From Ophiodon elongatus (lineage: Eukaryota > Chordata > Actinopteri > Perciformes > Hexagrammidae), in assembly GCA_016806645.1 (NCBI GenBank), contig JACSYO010001674.1, positions 3,893,501-3,957,500 of the forward strand: DNA of 64,000 nucleotides. The letters are read 5' to 3'. A program made the translations under genes and the position numbers. Below are positions 1 through 12,800 of this stretch, in pieces. The notes below the pieces were generated by a model. The model ran no database searches. It was not told the DNA's origin and saw nothing but the letters and a program-made list of their open reading frames with translations. The first letter of the stretch is position 1. The number at the start of each line of letters is the position of its first letter.

Positions 1-3000
1 GCATATGAATAAGATATATGGACAAACGCAAGAAAGAGATACTGTAACCACACATTTATTTTCCTGAAAGAATTGTTAGATAATAGCTGAATGGACATTT
101 TGTGAAGATTACCTAAATACATTTTTGATAAGATAAAAAAGGTGTAAATTTAAGGCATGCAACCTTCTTTTTTTCAGGTTCATTGTTCCAGGGATATATC
201 TTTTCACAGACAGCACACATACACAAACAGATACACACATATAGCAACATACAGATGGCAACAACTGAAGGCTACACATGGGAACTTACAGATATAGACG
301 GTAGGCCTACACAAAATCTGAATGTATGTAAATTCAATTATTCAGCTTGCGACACTATCAGCGAGGCAGATTGTTCAGTTAAAATTAATAAAAATAGTTA
401 TTAAAAAAAAAAGTTGCTATTGCAGAAGGAACAAAACTCATGCTGAAGCGAGTTCTTCTCCATTTAAGTGTTCTGTATCTCCGACCTGATGGAAATAATG
501 TGAAGTGTTGGTTCAAACTATAGTTAGCCTACAGCTGAGAAAAAGACAATATGTAGCCCAGCTCCAGGAGAAGGAGTCATCTAATGGATTTCTGAGTTTA
601 AACTGTCACACACGTGTGTTGTGCAGACATAAAGGAAACGTGGCTGCAGCCTCTCACTCCTCACACTCTCTCTCCGTCTTCTTAATGGGAGAAGCATGGA
701 CCATCTAAAAACCTTTCAGTTCAGCACTCGTACATGATTAATCCAGAATGAATGTGCAGTTTTATCCGTAATGATCGTGGAAGATTATACCAGCAAGCAG
801 AGAGGAGAGAAGTTTCACAAATCACTTCTTTTGCAGCCTCAGAGGCGTTTACTAAACGGCCTTGTGTATCCCAAATTGTTTCTATCGGGAAGTTCTCTTT
901 GCAATCAAGTGTCTCTCAGCTTATCTCAGAAATTTCTGTTGTTCGCTCGCGCAAGTCAATATGCGCCCAAGGTGGCATTGAAAAACCCATCATCGGTTAC
1001 CGTCTCATTCATGCATGTAATGGTTTTTGATTGAACGACTCAGCTCTTGTTGGAAATGAACAAAACTCGTCTTTATCAGAGTTTGCGAGAGACTGCTTTC
1101 CACTGTATTGTTCTTTGTGTACATCTCTTTTTTTGCCAAAGATTTGAGTTAGTCAGCTCTCTACTAATTGAACATATTCTACCCTTTCCCAGGAACAATT
1201 CTATTCACTTAATGACATTATTATTATTATTATAATATACAGTCGTATGAGCGATCATGTTGTCAGGTCTCGTTTTCACATTTATAGTTCTGATTGACTG
1301 AGATTTCCGAGATAAAGAAAATAACACTTCTTGCGCACAAAACAATAACAACCTTTTCTCTTTCTGAAAATAAGAACAAGCAGGTAAGTCAAGGTTAAAA
1401 GAAGGAAAAAAACTCTTGTGATGTCACCTTTTAAATAGAGACAGAAAGCTAGGACTGAACACTAGAGTGCCATCTTGCCTTTTACTCCTGCAACAAGTCG
1501 AATTGCTTCTAAAAATGTGCTCAATATAGAGTCAAGGGCAGGGTCTATTTTTAAGGAAAGCAAAGATTCGTACTCTCTAAATTCTTTGATACTCCAAAGT
1601 TAAAAGCCTTTGGCTAAGCACTGTGTATCTAAAGATAAAGGCAGATTTAGCCCTAGCAACACATTCCTTACAAAAAAGAATGACTTTTTTTTTTGAGAGA
1701 TTTGCGACAGTAGGCATTGTTTGTGCAACGAGGACTGCAACCTGATAATAAAAAAGACGTTGCTGTAGTATTTTGAACCTTGACGACGTGCAAACTCCTC
1801 TTTTATAGCCGGATGTTCCCTCAACTGTGAACAGTGATTAATGTCTTTATTCTCAATGTGGGCTCTTAATCTATCTCAAAGTGCTGCGTGAGCCGTCTAA
1901 TAATGGAAGTGGCTTGTCTGACGGTATCACCTCCCTGAGAATACATTTTTCAGCTGAATATATCAAGCATGTCTGATTGATTCATGACTGCCAATATCAT
2001 TACGATCATTAGGCCATACATCTCCGGTACTCTCTGGGTATGGAGCTTGTCAAGGACGGCTATCATGCCGGTGTTCCGTGGAAAGTGACCTGCCTGTGAA
2101 CTGTCAGCATTATCTGTGGATTAATTAAGGGGCCGGTGAGCTCCATCAGAAGTACTCGCTCGAGCAGCTCTCCTCTTATTCCCCTTTGTCCTTTTCTTCC
2201 ATCTGAATTTAAATGTGTCCCTCCTTCATTTTCTCCCCATGTACCTTTTGATAAAACACACTGTATAATTAGTTATTAGATTCAATTTTCAATTTTTTTT
2301 TTTAACCATCATACTGCACTAAAAACAGTGCTACTAACAACTAACAACCGTGTCAGTGGCCATTGTCATCATCACCCCCCCCTCCACCTCCCCCTCCGAA
2401 GGGATATTCAGAAACACAGAGCTGTGCCCATTGTTTTCACAGAGAGCAGTAACAGAACACAGGAAGTCCTGCGTGCCTCTGGCTTCAACACAAACATTTA
2501 CCCCTCCGTACATACACACACCGTGCATACACACACGTGCATACACATACGTGTGCTGCACGTGCACACATGGATACACTGCAAGTGAGCACACACTTGC
2601 ATGATATACAGACACACACACACACACCCCTCTTTCATGCCATCGTTTCTCGTCTGTAAGTAAGTGAATTGAACTGCGGCTGGATTCCACGCTGCGCTTT
2701 GATTCGGATCTTTCCAGCATGCATGAATTTATCTGTTAAACGTGTCTTTATCCTCACAGCGGTTGTTGTGACACGTGACGCCAGAAAAGAACAAGCAATC
2801 TCTTATCTGACCAAACCCCCAACAATTGTTTTCTTTTGATATGGATGCAGAATAAATGCCGTAATAACATCACTGATAACCAGTTTTTGAAGGTGAGAAT
2901 TCATGGCAGCGACGCTGGAATGTCCCGCTCAGGATTGAGGGCTCTCTCTCTTTCGCGTTGTCACAACAATGCATCTCGATCAAAGGCATCTGCAGGTTAT

Positions 3001-3149
3001 GAACACCGTGACACTAATGATGATGTATCGTTGGTATGTTTACCATGTTCATCTCGGCTCGGCATGCTAGAATGCGAGCATTTGCATTCAACTTAAAGTA
3101 CAGTAAAGAATGATTTTGCAAATATTCAGTCATAAAACAAAGTGCTGGT

Positions 3150-3620
3150 TTCAATTTTGACCTGATGATGGCGCTGGATGAAAAGACGGGATCACCAAAG
3201 TTGTCCGTACACAATTTCATGGCAATCCCTCCTTCTTCGTCAAGAATATTTCACTCTAAACCACAAGTATGAACCTCACAGTGGCGCTAAAGTCGCAGTC
3301 TTTAGGATTCATCATCGCAGGACTGTGAATGTACAAAGAAATGTTGTGCCAATCCATCGGGAAGATAAATCCCTGAATAAGTGAAAGCTTTGACCGAAGT
3401 CATTGGGATACATCGCCTAGAATCTATGAATGTATGCTCCAATTTTCAAATACATCCGATAAATGTTGAGACATCTCAACTGACGGACCAACACTTTCCT
3501 GCTGTGGCCGACATGCCGGTAAACCGCTCTACACCAGTAGAGAATTGTCAGATCCCGTTGGATTTGAGGGAATAGACAGACCAACCCGGCGAGATTACCA
3601 ACTAAACCCAGTAAGATATG
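3150..3620 (+). repeat. Degenerate teleost interspersed repeat
   Basis: Contains ggcgctggatgaaaag, atcaccaaag and aatttcatggcaatcc, phrases recognised (from memory) as a widespread fish repeat. A second copy in the window near 31180-31400 shares the first two phrases. Confidence 0.6.
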
Positions 3621-4720
3621 AGAAAGGATAGTATCCCTGCCCTCCGGTCTCCCACTCGCCAACACTGATGGATATCCAGCGCTACGTCTTCACTCAGCCG
3701 TGCACACTTGCCCTCACGTTTCCCCGCAGAGAGGTCAGCTCTGTTCGTGTCTGTTGGAAAGCTTTCGCAGGAGCCGCATCCTTAGCCACTCTGAGCTAAC
3801 AGCAGGTTGTTTCTGTTGAAGTGATTTATTAAATCCCTCGACTTTGAAGTTACTTTTACAACGTCTGAAGAGAGAAAAGTGAAACACCTGTGCTTGATAT
3901 CTCCAAAACAATGCAAATACCATCACCTTTAATGCCTGAAAATTGAGTTTGTTTTGGGGTTACTTCAAAATACTAATTCTATATTTATTATATTGTGAGC
4001 CTGTGAATTACCTCTTTATTTATAGTGTTTTGTGCATAACTTGATCTTGTACATTCTTATTTCTTTGATTTCTCTGCTTCTTCAGAGATGAACAGTTTGA
4101 ATTCCCACGTCAGGCCTCTGAAAATGAAATCTTGGCTGAATGGCATCCATGCTGCCTCGGGGAACAGATGACCTTAAAGGTTAACATCCGCTCAAACTCT
4201 CAGAGGAGAAAAACACAAGCCCAACAATGCACTATTGGATTTCAGAGAGTGTAACTGTCATTTAGGTTTGTAGATTCCCAGGCATTCAGGGAATCACACA
4301 GCACGTTTATGATGTTCATTAGAGGCTGATTTGCAGTTTTGTTGCCACTTGCAGATTTGTTTTGAAGCCTATCTGGAGTTAATAGCTTCCAAGGTTGATT
4401 AACTTTATTAGATCTTTACCCAGTGGCCTCATTCTCCTTTTCTGCAATGACGGCTGATCAGGTGGGAACTGCAGGGCACCAAATTGCAGAGAAGGATAAG
4501 GATTTATAAGCGGGGCGGGGGGGTGGGAGAAGCGGTTTTAGAACTAGCGCAGTGCTATTGAAAATATCAATTGTCGACCTGCAGACACAAACAGCAGGTG
4601 GAAAAATATCACAAGGACGCACATGACTCCTGAAAAGGCATCCGTGTGTCAGGGGGCACAAACTATTTAGAAGCAAACACCCGATACACACAAACTGCTC
4701 ACAATAAAACATTGCACTCC

Positions 4721-4723
4721 TGT

Positions 4724-4764
<41 letters not shown>

Positions 4765-4771
4765 TGTGTGT
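4721..4771. repeat. (TG)n microsatellite
   Basis: Near-pure TG run with two tgtctg interruptions. Confidence 0.95.
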
Positions 4772-5788
4772 TTACTGTATGCGCTGTCTCCCTGTGACTT
4801 GCACAGTGTGCATGTCTTTGTTGGAGAAGAGTGTTCATGAGTCACCACTGTCTTCAGCCCGAGGCTCAGCAGCCAGCCAGCTGAAGGAGGGGATGCATGT
4901 TTTATTTTAGTCGCTCTAATATGCCGTGAAGACATCATTATCCCGAGACATGTTGTATTCTAGAGCCTCTATTGTTTTAAAATGGCACAGAAGACGTGGG
5001 TCTCTTAAACTGTTTCATCCTCATCACAGTCACGGAGATCATTAAATGTGCAATTCAACTTGCTTCATTAGACGTGGCTTTTGTTATTGCCGGCTAAGCA
5101 GTGCGTTGCTGTGTGAGCCCTCCTTGGCGAGTGAGGGATGTGATCTTTTCTGTCATGCACATACCAGCGCTGCCCATAGGGAAGAGGTGAGCATGCAAGG
5201 AACTTGGCTGATTGAGGGCACAGAGGCGCCCTGTGCACGGCGACGGCTGCCTGTGAATACTAAGGATGCCTCACAAGAGTCTCTTTTGTCAGCATCAGCT
5301 CCCTTTGAGGGGAGTCGTGAATAGCACGGAGTGTGTGAGAACGTTTCTACATTCCTCCCATAGCAGCAATTCATATCTTGATTTTTTTTTTTTTTTCCTC
5401 CTCTGCAGAACCCAAGAGTAAGTTTTTTTTTCACTTATGCACCCAAGTCACAATAAAAACCACTTCAGGGTATTTACGGTTTGGCAGATGATATCAGTGT
5501 GATATTTTTCTTTCAAATATATCACGGAGAAGTAGAGAAAATCTATGTAATCTAATGATTTTGGCATCAAAATCTGTTTTGCCGTGTCACCACTTTGGCC
5601 TTGACGGGATTTGTGACTGTGAAATATTATGTGCATGAAAGCGTATTTGAGCTGAAGCTCCTGGTCAGGCGGAATTTACCGACGAAAAAATAGGAAAAGC
5701 GTCGACCTAAATCTTCTGCTACACTTCAGATCATTGACACTTACTGAGTCACGCCAAGAAGTGTTGTAGATGGGTGGAGAGATGGATA

Positions 5789-5912
5789 ACAAAGTACATT
5801 TACTCGAGTACTGTCCTTAAATTTTTAGATACTTGTACTCTACTTGAGTATTTTCACTCTCTACTTTTTATTGCACTACATGGATTTTTAAAGCTTTAGT
5901 GACCTCGCAGAT
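5789..5912 (+). repeat. Interspersed repeat fragment (agtacatttactcgagtactg type)
   Basis: Matches the common fish motif series with acttgtactctacttgagta, and shares that series with 55497-55893. Confidence 0.55.
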
Positions 5913-6120
5913 TCAGATTATTTATACAAAATAGAATCAACTGATGACGTATGATGTGTTATTATATATCCGACTGCACAGCAATATTAAAACTAGTTAA
6001 AATTAGCACCTTATTTGCCAGCTGTGTCATGTGTGGCAGTTTATATCCATGCTGGTTAAAAAAAGTCCTGTCTGCCCTACAATAACAAAACTAAGCTCAA
6101 TTCAGTAACCTCAGCTTCCT

Positions 6121-6135
6121 ACACACACACACACA

Positions 6136-6168
<33 letters not shown>
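6121..6168. repeat. (CA)n microsatellite
   Basis: One G interruption; sits 43 bases upstream of the TATA-like element. Confidence 0.95.
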
Positions 6169-6170
<2 letters not shown>

Positions 6171-6210
6171 CCCCAGACAGAAGAAGAAGAGGAATCCCGA
6201 CTCTCCCTCC

Positions 6211-6217
6211 TTTAAAA
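6211..6217 (+). promoter_or_regulatory. TATA-like element of candidate internal promoter
   Basis: tttaaaa directly upstream of the candidate noncoding exon and 40 bases downstream of a (CA)n tract. The spacing is plausible for initiation near 6240. The assignment is inference only. Confidence 0.25.
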
Positions 6218-6239
6218 TGGAGCAGCCACCCAGTGCGTC

Positions 6240-6419
6240 AGTAACCTGATTACCCCAGCTGTCAGTCTGAATAAGGCCGGTCTTTGGGATCCTCCCGTCC
6301 TCTGATCCTCAGTTCGGGACAACGCCGGTCCTCCTGGAGAGTCTGGAAACAACCTCAGGACAGGACAGACGCAAAAAACCACAGAGGAGGGAAAGCACCA
6401 GGGCTACACAAGTCAGCAG
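6240..6419 (+). other. anks1a: Candidate 5' noncoding exon of a short anks1a transcript
   Basis: A strong donor (CAG|gtaagag) follows 6419. The upstream sequence has no long open frame and looks like 5'UTR. It would splice to the acceptor at 6856, 98 bases before the 6955 ATG. The 5' end is a guess based on the TATA-like element at 6211. Confidence 0.45.
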
Positions 6420-6856
6420 GTAAGAGGATGCTAAAATGAGGAGTTCAAATATTTATTTTTTTCAGCTGATAGTGAAGTTTTTAACTGTCTGACATTAGGC
6501 TTTATGATGCTGGTCTCCTATTTTAGATTGGTCTGGGGATATTCTCCTGAAATTCAACTATAGTACCACATTACTGTAAAGATACACATCCTGACAAGAA
6601 TAACTGACAATGTGAATGTGAGAAAGTGAATCAAAGAAGTCACAGTTGAGAGGATAAAGGAGGGGGACCCTTTGGGGCAGCCAAGCACTAAGGGGAGGGC
6701 AACAGGATACAACTAGTGGGTGGACCTTGATGATTGTTTCTGAGCACAACATATCTTTCACTTCCATGCTTCCTTCCCTCAAAGGAGGAGCACTTTGTAT
6801 AAGTTGGAGGCAAGTTCCTCAAGTCTACTTATACTTCATTAATCTGTGTCTTTCAG

Positions 6857-7215
6857 CACCACAAAGATCCTGGATCCCTCTTTGGACCGACAAAACACGT
6901 TATATTACTGCGGGAAAGTGAGGAACCTGAGCTGCACTTGGCAGCTCCAAAACAATGGCAGAGTGCACGCAAGACGTCAACCCGGTGACCCAGGAGCCAC
7001 AAGCTGACCTCAAGGACTCTGTGGCAGCGGTCAGAGTCAGACCTGTAGACCTGGGGCTGATTCGAAGCTTGTCCAAGTCGGACTCTGACTTGTTGGCGTC
7101 ACCACTCGGAGAGGAGGATGGAGGTCTGGCTGGCCGCAGTGGGTCCGTGTCTAACTGCAGCTCTGGGCAGCCGTCCATGGAGTGCATGCCTTCCTTTGCC
7201 TCTGAGTGGGATGAG
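6857..7215 (+). CDS. anks1a: anks1a exon with internal start (MAEC...), 5'UTR plus 87 codons
   Basis: The acceptor (tttcag) ends at 6856 and the donor GAG|gtaata follows 7215. The ATG at 6955 opens 87 codons containing RSLSKSDSDLL, a run of serines and PSFASEWDE, the conserved linker just N-terminal of the SAM tandem in ANKS1 proteins. In-frame TGA at 6928 shows that this exon, used from its 5' end, must initiate at 6955. A full-length ankyrin-containing mRNA would have to enter through an internal acceptor or skip the exon. Coding part is 6955-7215, ending in phase 0. Confidence 0.85.
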
Positions 7216-9564
7216 GTAATACTCCAGCTCTGGGGATGGGAAACAAGTGGGAGGGTGTAGATGACAGAGGGAGTGGCACTGTCGGCGTTAAGGCAGGGAC
7301 AGGCTTTCAAGTAGAGTGTGTTAATGTCCTGAAGAGAGAGTGTGTTAGCGAGAGTGAACGTATGTGGGAGAAAAAAAAAAGAGAGAGGGGCCGATGAAAG
7401 ATGCAGTTGAGGATTAGTGAGAAAAAAAAAAAGAAAAAGAAATGGGAAGCAGCATATTTTAAGAGAGAGAAAGGAAGGAAGGAAGTGGGAGTCCAGCAGA
7501 AGCAGTGATAGACCGTAGTAACTTTACCCAGGCCGTTGGCGTAGAGTGCCTGTGGGTGAGTGCTTGAATGCATGAATGGCTTGATCACTTGCACCGACCT
7601 CCCTGTAGCAGCCCTGGCATCTAAGACTAATTGGGCTTGTGCTGTCATTCCACATCCGCTCAGTACATGTCTCAGGGGCCGACCCACGCTTCCACTGTCT
7701 CCTCCTGCACTCCTCTGGCTCCTTTGCTCCGTCTTACGCCATCTACTTTCAGCCCACTGTGAGCTACCCCCCCCCCCCCCCCTTATCCCCAAAAACCTTA
7801 ACTTGTGATTTTTGAACACTTTGGAGCATCAATGCAGTACCCTGAAACACTGCTGAGACCCTGAAGAATTTTAATATCTTACCAAAACATCCAGACACAC
7901 TTAAATAGTTAAAAACCTTTAGGGGGCAATAGCTGATGTCTGATAATACAGAATATTATCATAGTGCACAGCTTAAAGGCAAAATGATGGGATCTAAAAA
8001 AATTTAGCAGAATATTTGTGTTTAATCCCCATCCCAACGATCAAAGAAATGTATGATCTTTTTCAGAATATTAGGTTCAATTTTGGCCTTCTGCAATATT
8101 TTGTCATGATCAACTGATATCTTGACAAGCAACTTGTTGTCAGTAACAGTGAAATGCCTGTTTAGGAACAGTTCACATTTATCTACTTTGACTTGATGCA
8201 TTTTTATCTGCTGATTTGACAAAAAGTTGAGCATAATTGAGCAGAACTGCCATGAAGTCCAAGGTAATGTTCTGAATACATATATTCAAGAAGTGATTTA
8301 TCCTGGCACCCTTCTTTCAAGGTTCGAACTTGCAAGGAGTACACAGGGGATATGTACCAGGTAGTGTAATAATAAAATAAAATGTTTATTAATTTTTGTG
8401 AATATAGGGGGCTCAATGGCACCAAGAGAAGTTACGATTACACAAATATTACACGTGTTGGGTTTGGATGATTCTGATACATTAGACTAAATAGCTTATG
8501 ATATAATAGTTTTCGGCAAAAGAAAAGTTATTATTTTCCAACAGAATTACATACCCAGCAATGTAGAGACAACTTTGAAACAACATTTAGACCATATTTA
8601 AGGCCGGTAGTCTCACAGAAAAATATGATTGTACACCTAAATGAGTGAGACATTTTGCGTTTTATCTTATATCCTCTTTTTCAGCAAAGTTTAGTTGGTG
8701 CCTGGTCCATAATTTCTTGTTTAGGTGGATATCTGCCGGAGTAATTTGAACTCATGACCTCAGTGTTTTTTTAAAAATCCTGGCTATACCAATATTGGTC
8801 TTGACTGAGCCTGGTTAGCTTTTTCGGGGGGCCTTTCTGGTCCAGCGTTGTAGTTGCTCTCAAAGCAGACTGAAGGGACTGCTCTGCTGTCAGTACCCGC
8901 AAAAAATCGCAAAATTCTTCGCCACAAATGTGTTGAAAGACTATTGTATTTTCATAGATTTCATATTTTTTAAACTGCTGAACAAGTCATTTAATAAACT
9001 CATATGTTGTTTTCAGTTTTAATCATGATTTTAGCAAATAGGGGCAACTTTAAGGCAAATTTATGTTGTTTCCTGCACTAGAAAAACAGGTGATCAAACA
9101 CAAAGCAGGTGCTGCTGATAAATGCACAACACGAAAAAAAAACTTGGTCTTGTCTCCATTTGGAATTGAATTGAATCCGTCCAAACTTGGACAAAGACAC
9201 GTCTTAGACTGAAATTCAGTGGTTTTGACGACAGCCCTGCTGCAATTATGGTTACATAAAAGGGGTCTGGCTTTTAAATTATGTCCTGAGCATGTAACTT
9301 TTTTTTCTCCTTGCTCCAAGAGCAGTTAGGTGTCACCTCAACTTCTTGGACATCTTGAACTTTTACTTGGCCTTGTGTATCCCCCTCTTTGTCATCCCTC
9401 CCTGTCTCGAGCCTGCTCTCTGCTCCACCCCTCTGCTCTCTGACAAAACTGTTTATTCAGGCCATGTTGGGTGGGGTGTCCTGTTCTCAAGGGCATCCTG
9501 TTTTGCAGCTGCTCTTGAGTGTCTGTTTCTCTTTCAGATTTCAAGGGATTTGTTTGGGTTGGGG

Positions 9565-9630
<66 letters not shown>

Positions 9631-9756
9631 CGGGGGCCAAAATTGACTCTTGTGTGTATATATCGTCAACCACCATCAAGCGATCAACCAGTATAAAACA
9701 TTGAAGCGACACACGAGGCTCAGAGGGAGGCTGGGCTTTAGATCAGCTACACACAC

Positions 9757-9829
<73 letters not shown>

Positions 9830-12800
9830 AAACAAAAGTACTGAACACGAATGCTGGTGATCAGATGTTGTTATCATGAAAAAGGAAGTTATGAGATAAA
9901 GCGTAACCTTTAAACCCCATTGGCATTTTCAGTGGTATATATACATTTTGAATTATATTATTTCTGGCAGCTTGTGTAACTGCTGACCATTTTTCCATTT
10001 TTATTTTTCCCATAGCCAAAGTACTTGGTATTCTATTTAAACTTCTATCGAAACAAAGAGAAGAGGAGTATTTGTCGATTTATTTTTAACTGTCACAGCC
10101 AACTTTATGAACTTAATAGACAACAGGGCAACATTGTAAGGTGTCCTATTTGACAAGGACTGGATATCTAAGTGTGTGTGTGACACTTAAACTCATAGCT
10201 AGCCTTCTGGAAGTGCCATATCTAATTACATTTTTAAAAAAAGACGTACACCATGTTCACCTGTAATTGGTGGCTGTGGCTGCATGGTGAGTGTTAATGC
10301 CACAGTGATGGTTCAGGTTGATCATGTCCTCTATTGTCCTGTCAGTATCATTCTTTTGACATTTGGCTGGGGTCGTCTTTATGGATGCTCACTCTTTATC
10401 ATTCAGATCGCATAGCCTATTGGTAAAAAATATATCCTGAAATAAGTTCCAGTTAGGCTACTTAAAGTGAGTAATTTATTTTAGGAAAATAGTACGGCTG
10501 TCGTATTATCATATTTCTGAGATTCTTAAGGCGATGTGACAAACAAAAACAATTCTAAATACCATGAGAGTTTCCTTTAAAACTTGTTTTTGGTTTTACT
10601 TAGGTACATAGGTTGATATATAGTTTCCACATAACAAACATAAGAATCAATGAATGGTATAATCAAAAATCAATTGAAAGCAAGAAATAATAAATAAACA
10701 GCATTACCGTTAGCCGGCATCTTTATAGGTCTGAGTCGTAAAAATCCAAATATGGGCAGCAGGGTGGAGCGGAAGAGAGACAGCCAAACAGACGAGCGTT
10801 TAACTGAATAAATCCGCTAAAGGGCTTGAACTAGAATAACAGAGTCATGAATTTTTAACCACATTATATTGGTTTAATTATGCCGTTAAGCTTAAGCCTG
10901 GGCCGTATGGAACCCAAGGTAGTGTAGCGTCGGTGATGACAAAGATGGCATTTGATAACTCATAAAACGTCACAGGGACACAAGTTTAACCGTTACGTTA
11001 ACGGCAGACGTTAAAACTGTAAGTGAAGTTTTCACTTTTAATGTTACATGTCTTTTCTGTTCAGTGAAAGTTTTGTCTCACACAGCCATTATTTTAGTGT
11101 CAACTTCATGTAAATTGTTGTACCTTCCGTTAGCTAGCTAGCGTTACCGTTAAACCTGCTTAACATTAAAGCCAACGCGAGCATTTCATTGACAGTGGTC
11201 AAAATGACTTTTTTAAATAACATTATGTGTAACGAGAAATAGGCCAGTGGCTCGACTTTTGGAGGTGGAGTATACAACCTGTTAGCAAGCTAACTCTGTT
11301 TAATTAATGTCCACCAAAAGGCTAAAAGCTAATCCTCACTTTTGAGGTCTTTCTCATTAAAATGTCCATAAATTGTAACAGCAATATTCCCAATTCAGCA
11401 ACAACGATTGGGAAATGTTCATAAAATACGCTGATAATTTCACAGTGTACGAAAAAAGCTGAATTATAAATAAGGACACGCTCATTATGAATAATTATGA
11501 GCTCATTAATAATAATAATTAGCCCTGCAAACACTGCCATGTCAACTAATATTCAACAGCTGTACTGAATGAGCCAACATTGTTAGAAGGGAAATTGCTA
11601 TTTTGTTCTCCTACATTACCTTTACTTCTGCATGGCACTCAGCTGTATGATTAATTTTACTTATGTTTTACTAGTTTGAGTTTTAAAGGGTACATCAGTG
11701 CAACATTGTGTGTCTAGAGAAAGACACACATTTGACTCAAATTTGATAAAGAGGGAATAATTTGGCTGAAAGAGTAAGACCTTAAAAGTGCACAATAGCT
11801 ACCTATTTACATATTGTTGACATGAATAATGTACTTCTCTACAAACTGCTTTGCAGCGACTGTTTCATGTTACAATAGCACATATCTGATAACTTAATCC
11901 ATCCTCAGTTTTGTCTTCAATTTTAAAAACGCTAGCGTCAAACCTGGTCAATGTAATGTAATCAATTCTCTTGGTCAACTGATTTGTGGCTGCCATGGAA
12001 CAATTTAACATCCTCGTGTCGACATTTGGCAAGTTATTCACAGAAATTGGAAACCACTGAAGAATAAAATGGATCGCTGAATGTAATGTACAGCCACACC
12101 TCCATTTCTGTAAAGATTAATACCACGAATAACACAAACATTGTTATATAATAATCTTGCGTTTCACTGGCTGTTACGTGACCAATGATAGAAATGGCAT
12201 ACATGATTAAGGTGATTGATGTCTTCACCACATCTGTTCAATACACAAAAGGCAAAGGTTAACACAACCACATGTTACAGATGCTTCAGTGGCTCCATTC
12301 GTGTGCGTACTCTAAATTTCCCAGTGGTATTCATCAGGTCATTACACATGCAAGCTTTTAAAGTGCACACAGTGTGTGTTTATGTATATGCTACAACACT
12401 TATAATGGATGTGGTCTTACATAACACAAGCAGATTGGGACCCATAGTGAAATAATACATATTTATTATTATGTTACCTTTTGGTTTATTGTAATCATAT
12501 GTATTATAATTTATTGTAAATATATGTAAATGATATATACAGCTTTTCTAATATAATCATTTTGATAGTGTGAAAATAGATATACCATAGCTCTTATAAA
12601 CCAAAATTAGTTTTCTATGAATTTGAAAATGAAATAAGACAAACTTACAAAAATCATCTTCCTGTTGGTAAATCCAGTCGATGTGGAGGGAATGTTTTCA
12701 AAGTACATGTAAGTTGGTTTATAATTCATATAGAGAGCCACGGCAGAGTGAACACATCTCAAGATTTGGTTTGACAGATGTGGTACATGAATATGAGAGT

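Larger units (their letters stand above)
1..6120. other. anks1a upstream/intronic sequence without recognised exons
   Basis: No ankyrin-repeat exon or other conserved coding block found on either strand. Holds CA-rich DNA (2511-2632), a degenerate repeat (3150-3620), a TG microsatellite (4721-4771) and a repeat fragment (5789-5912). Confidence 0.6.

Noticed and set aside
4086..4180. Possible exon after a pyrimidine-rich acceptor (open DEQFEFPRQASENEILAEW)
   Set aside because: No convincing donor, no recognised similarity to ANKS1A and no frame link to a neighbouring exon; left as unsupported.
7307..7819. 170-codon minus-strand frame
   Set aside because: Contains poly-Gly and poly-Phe runs from homopolymers (C-run at 7768, A-runs) and no recognisable domain; intronic.
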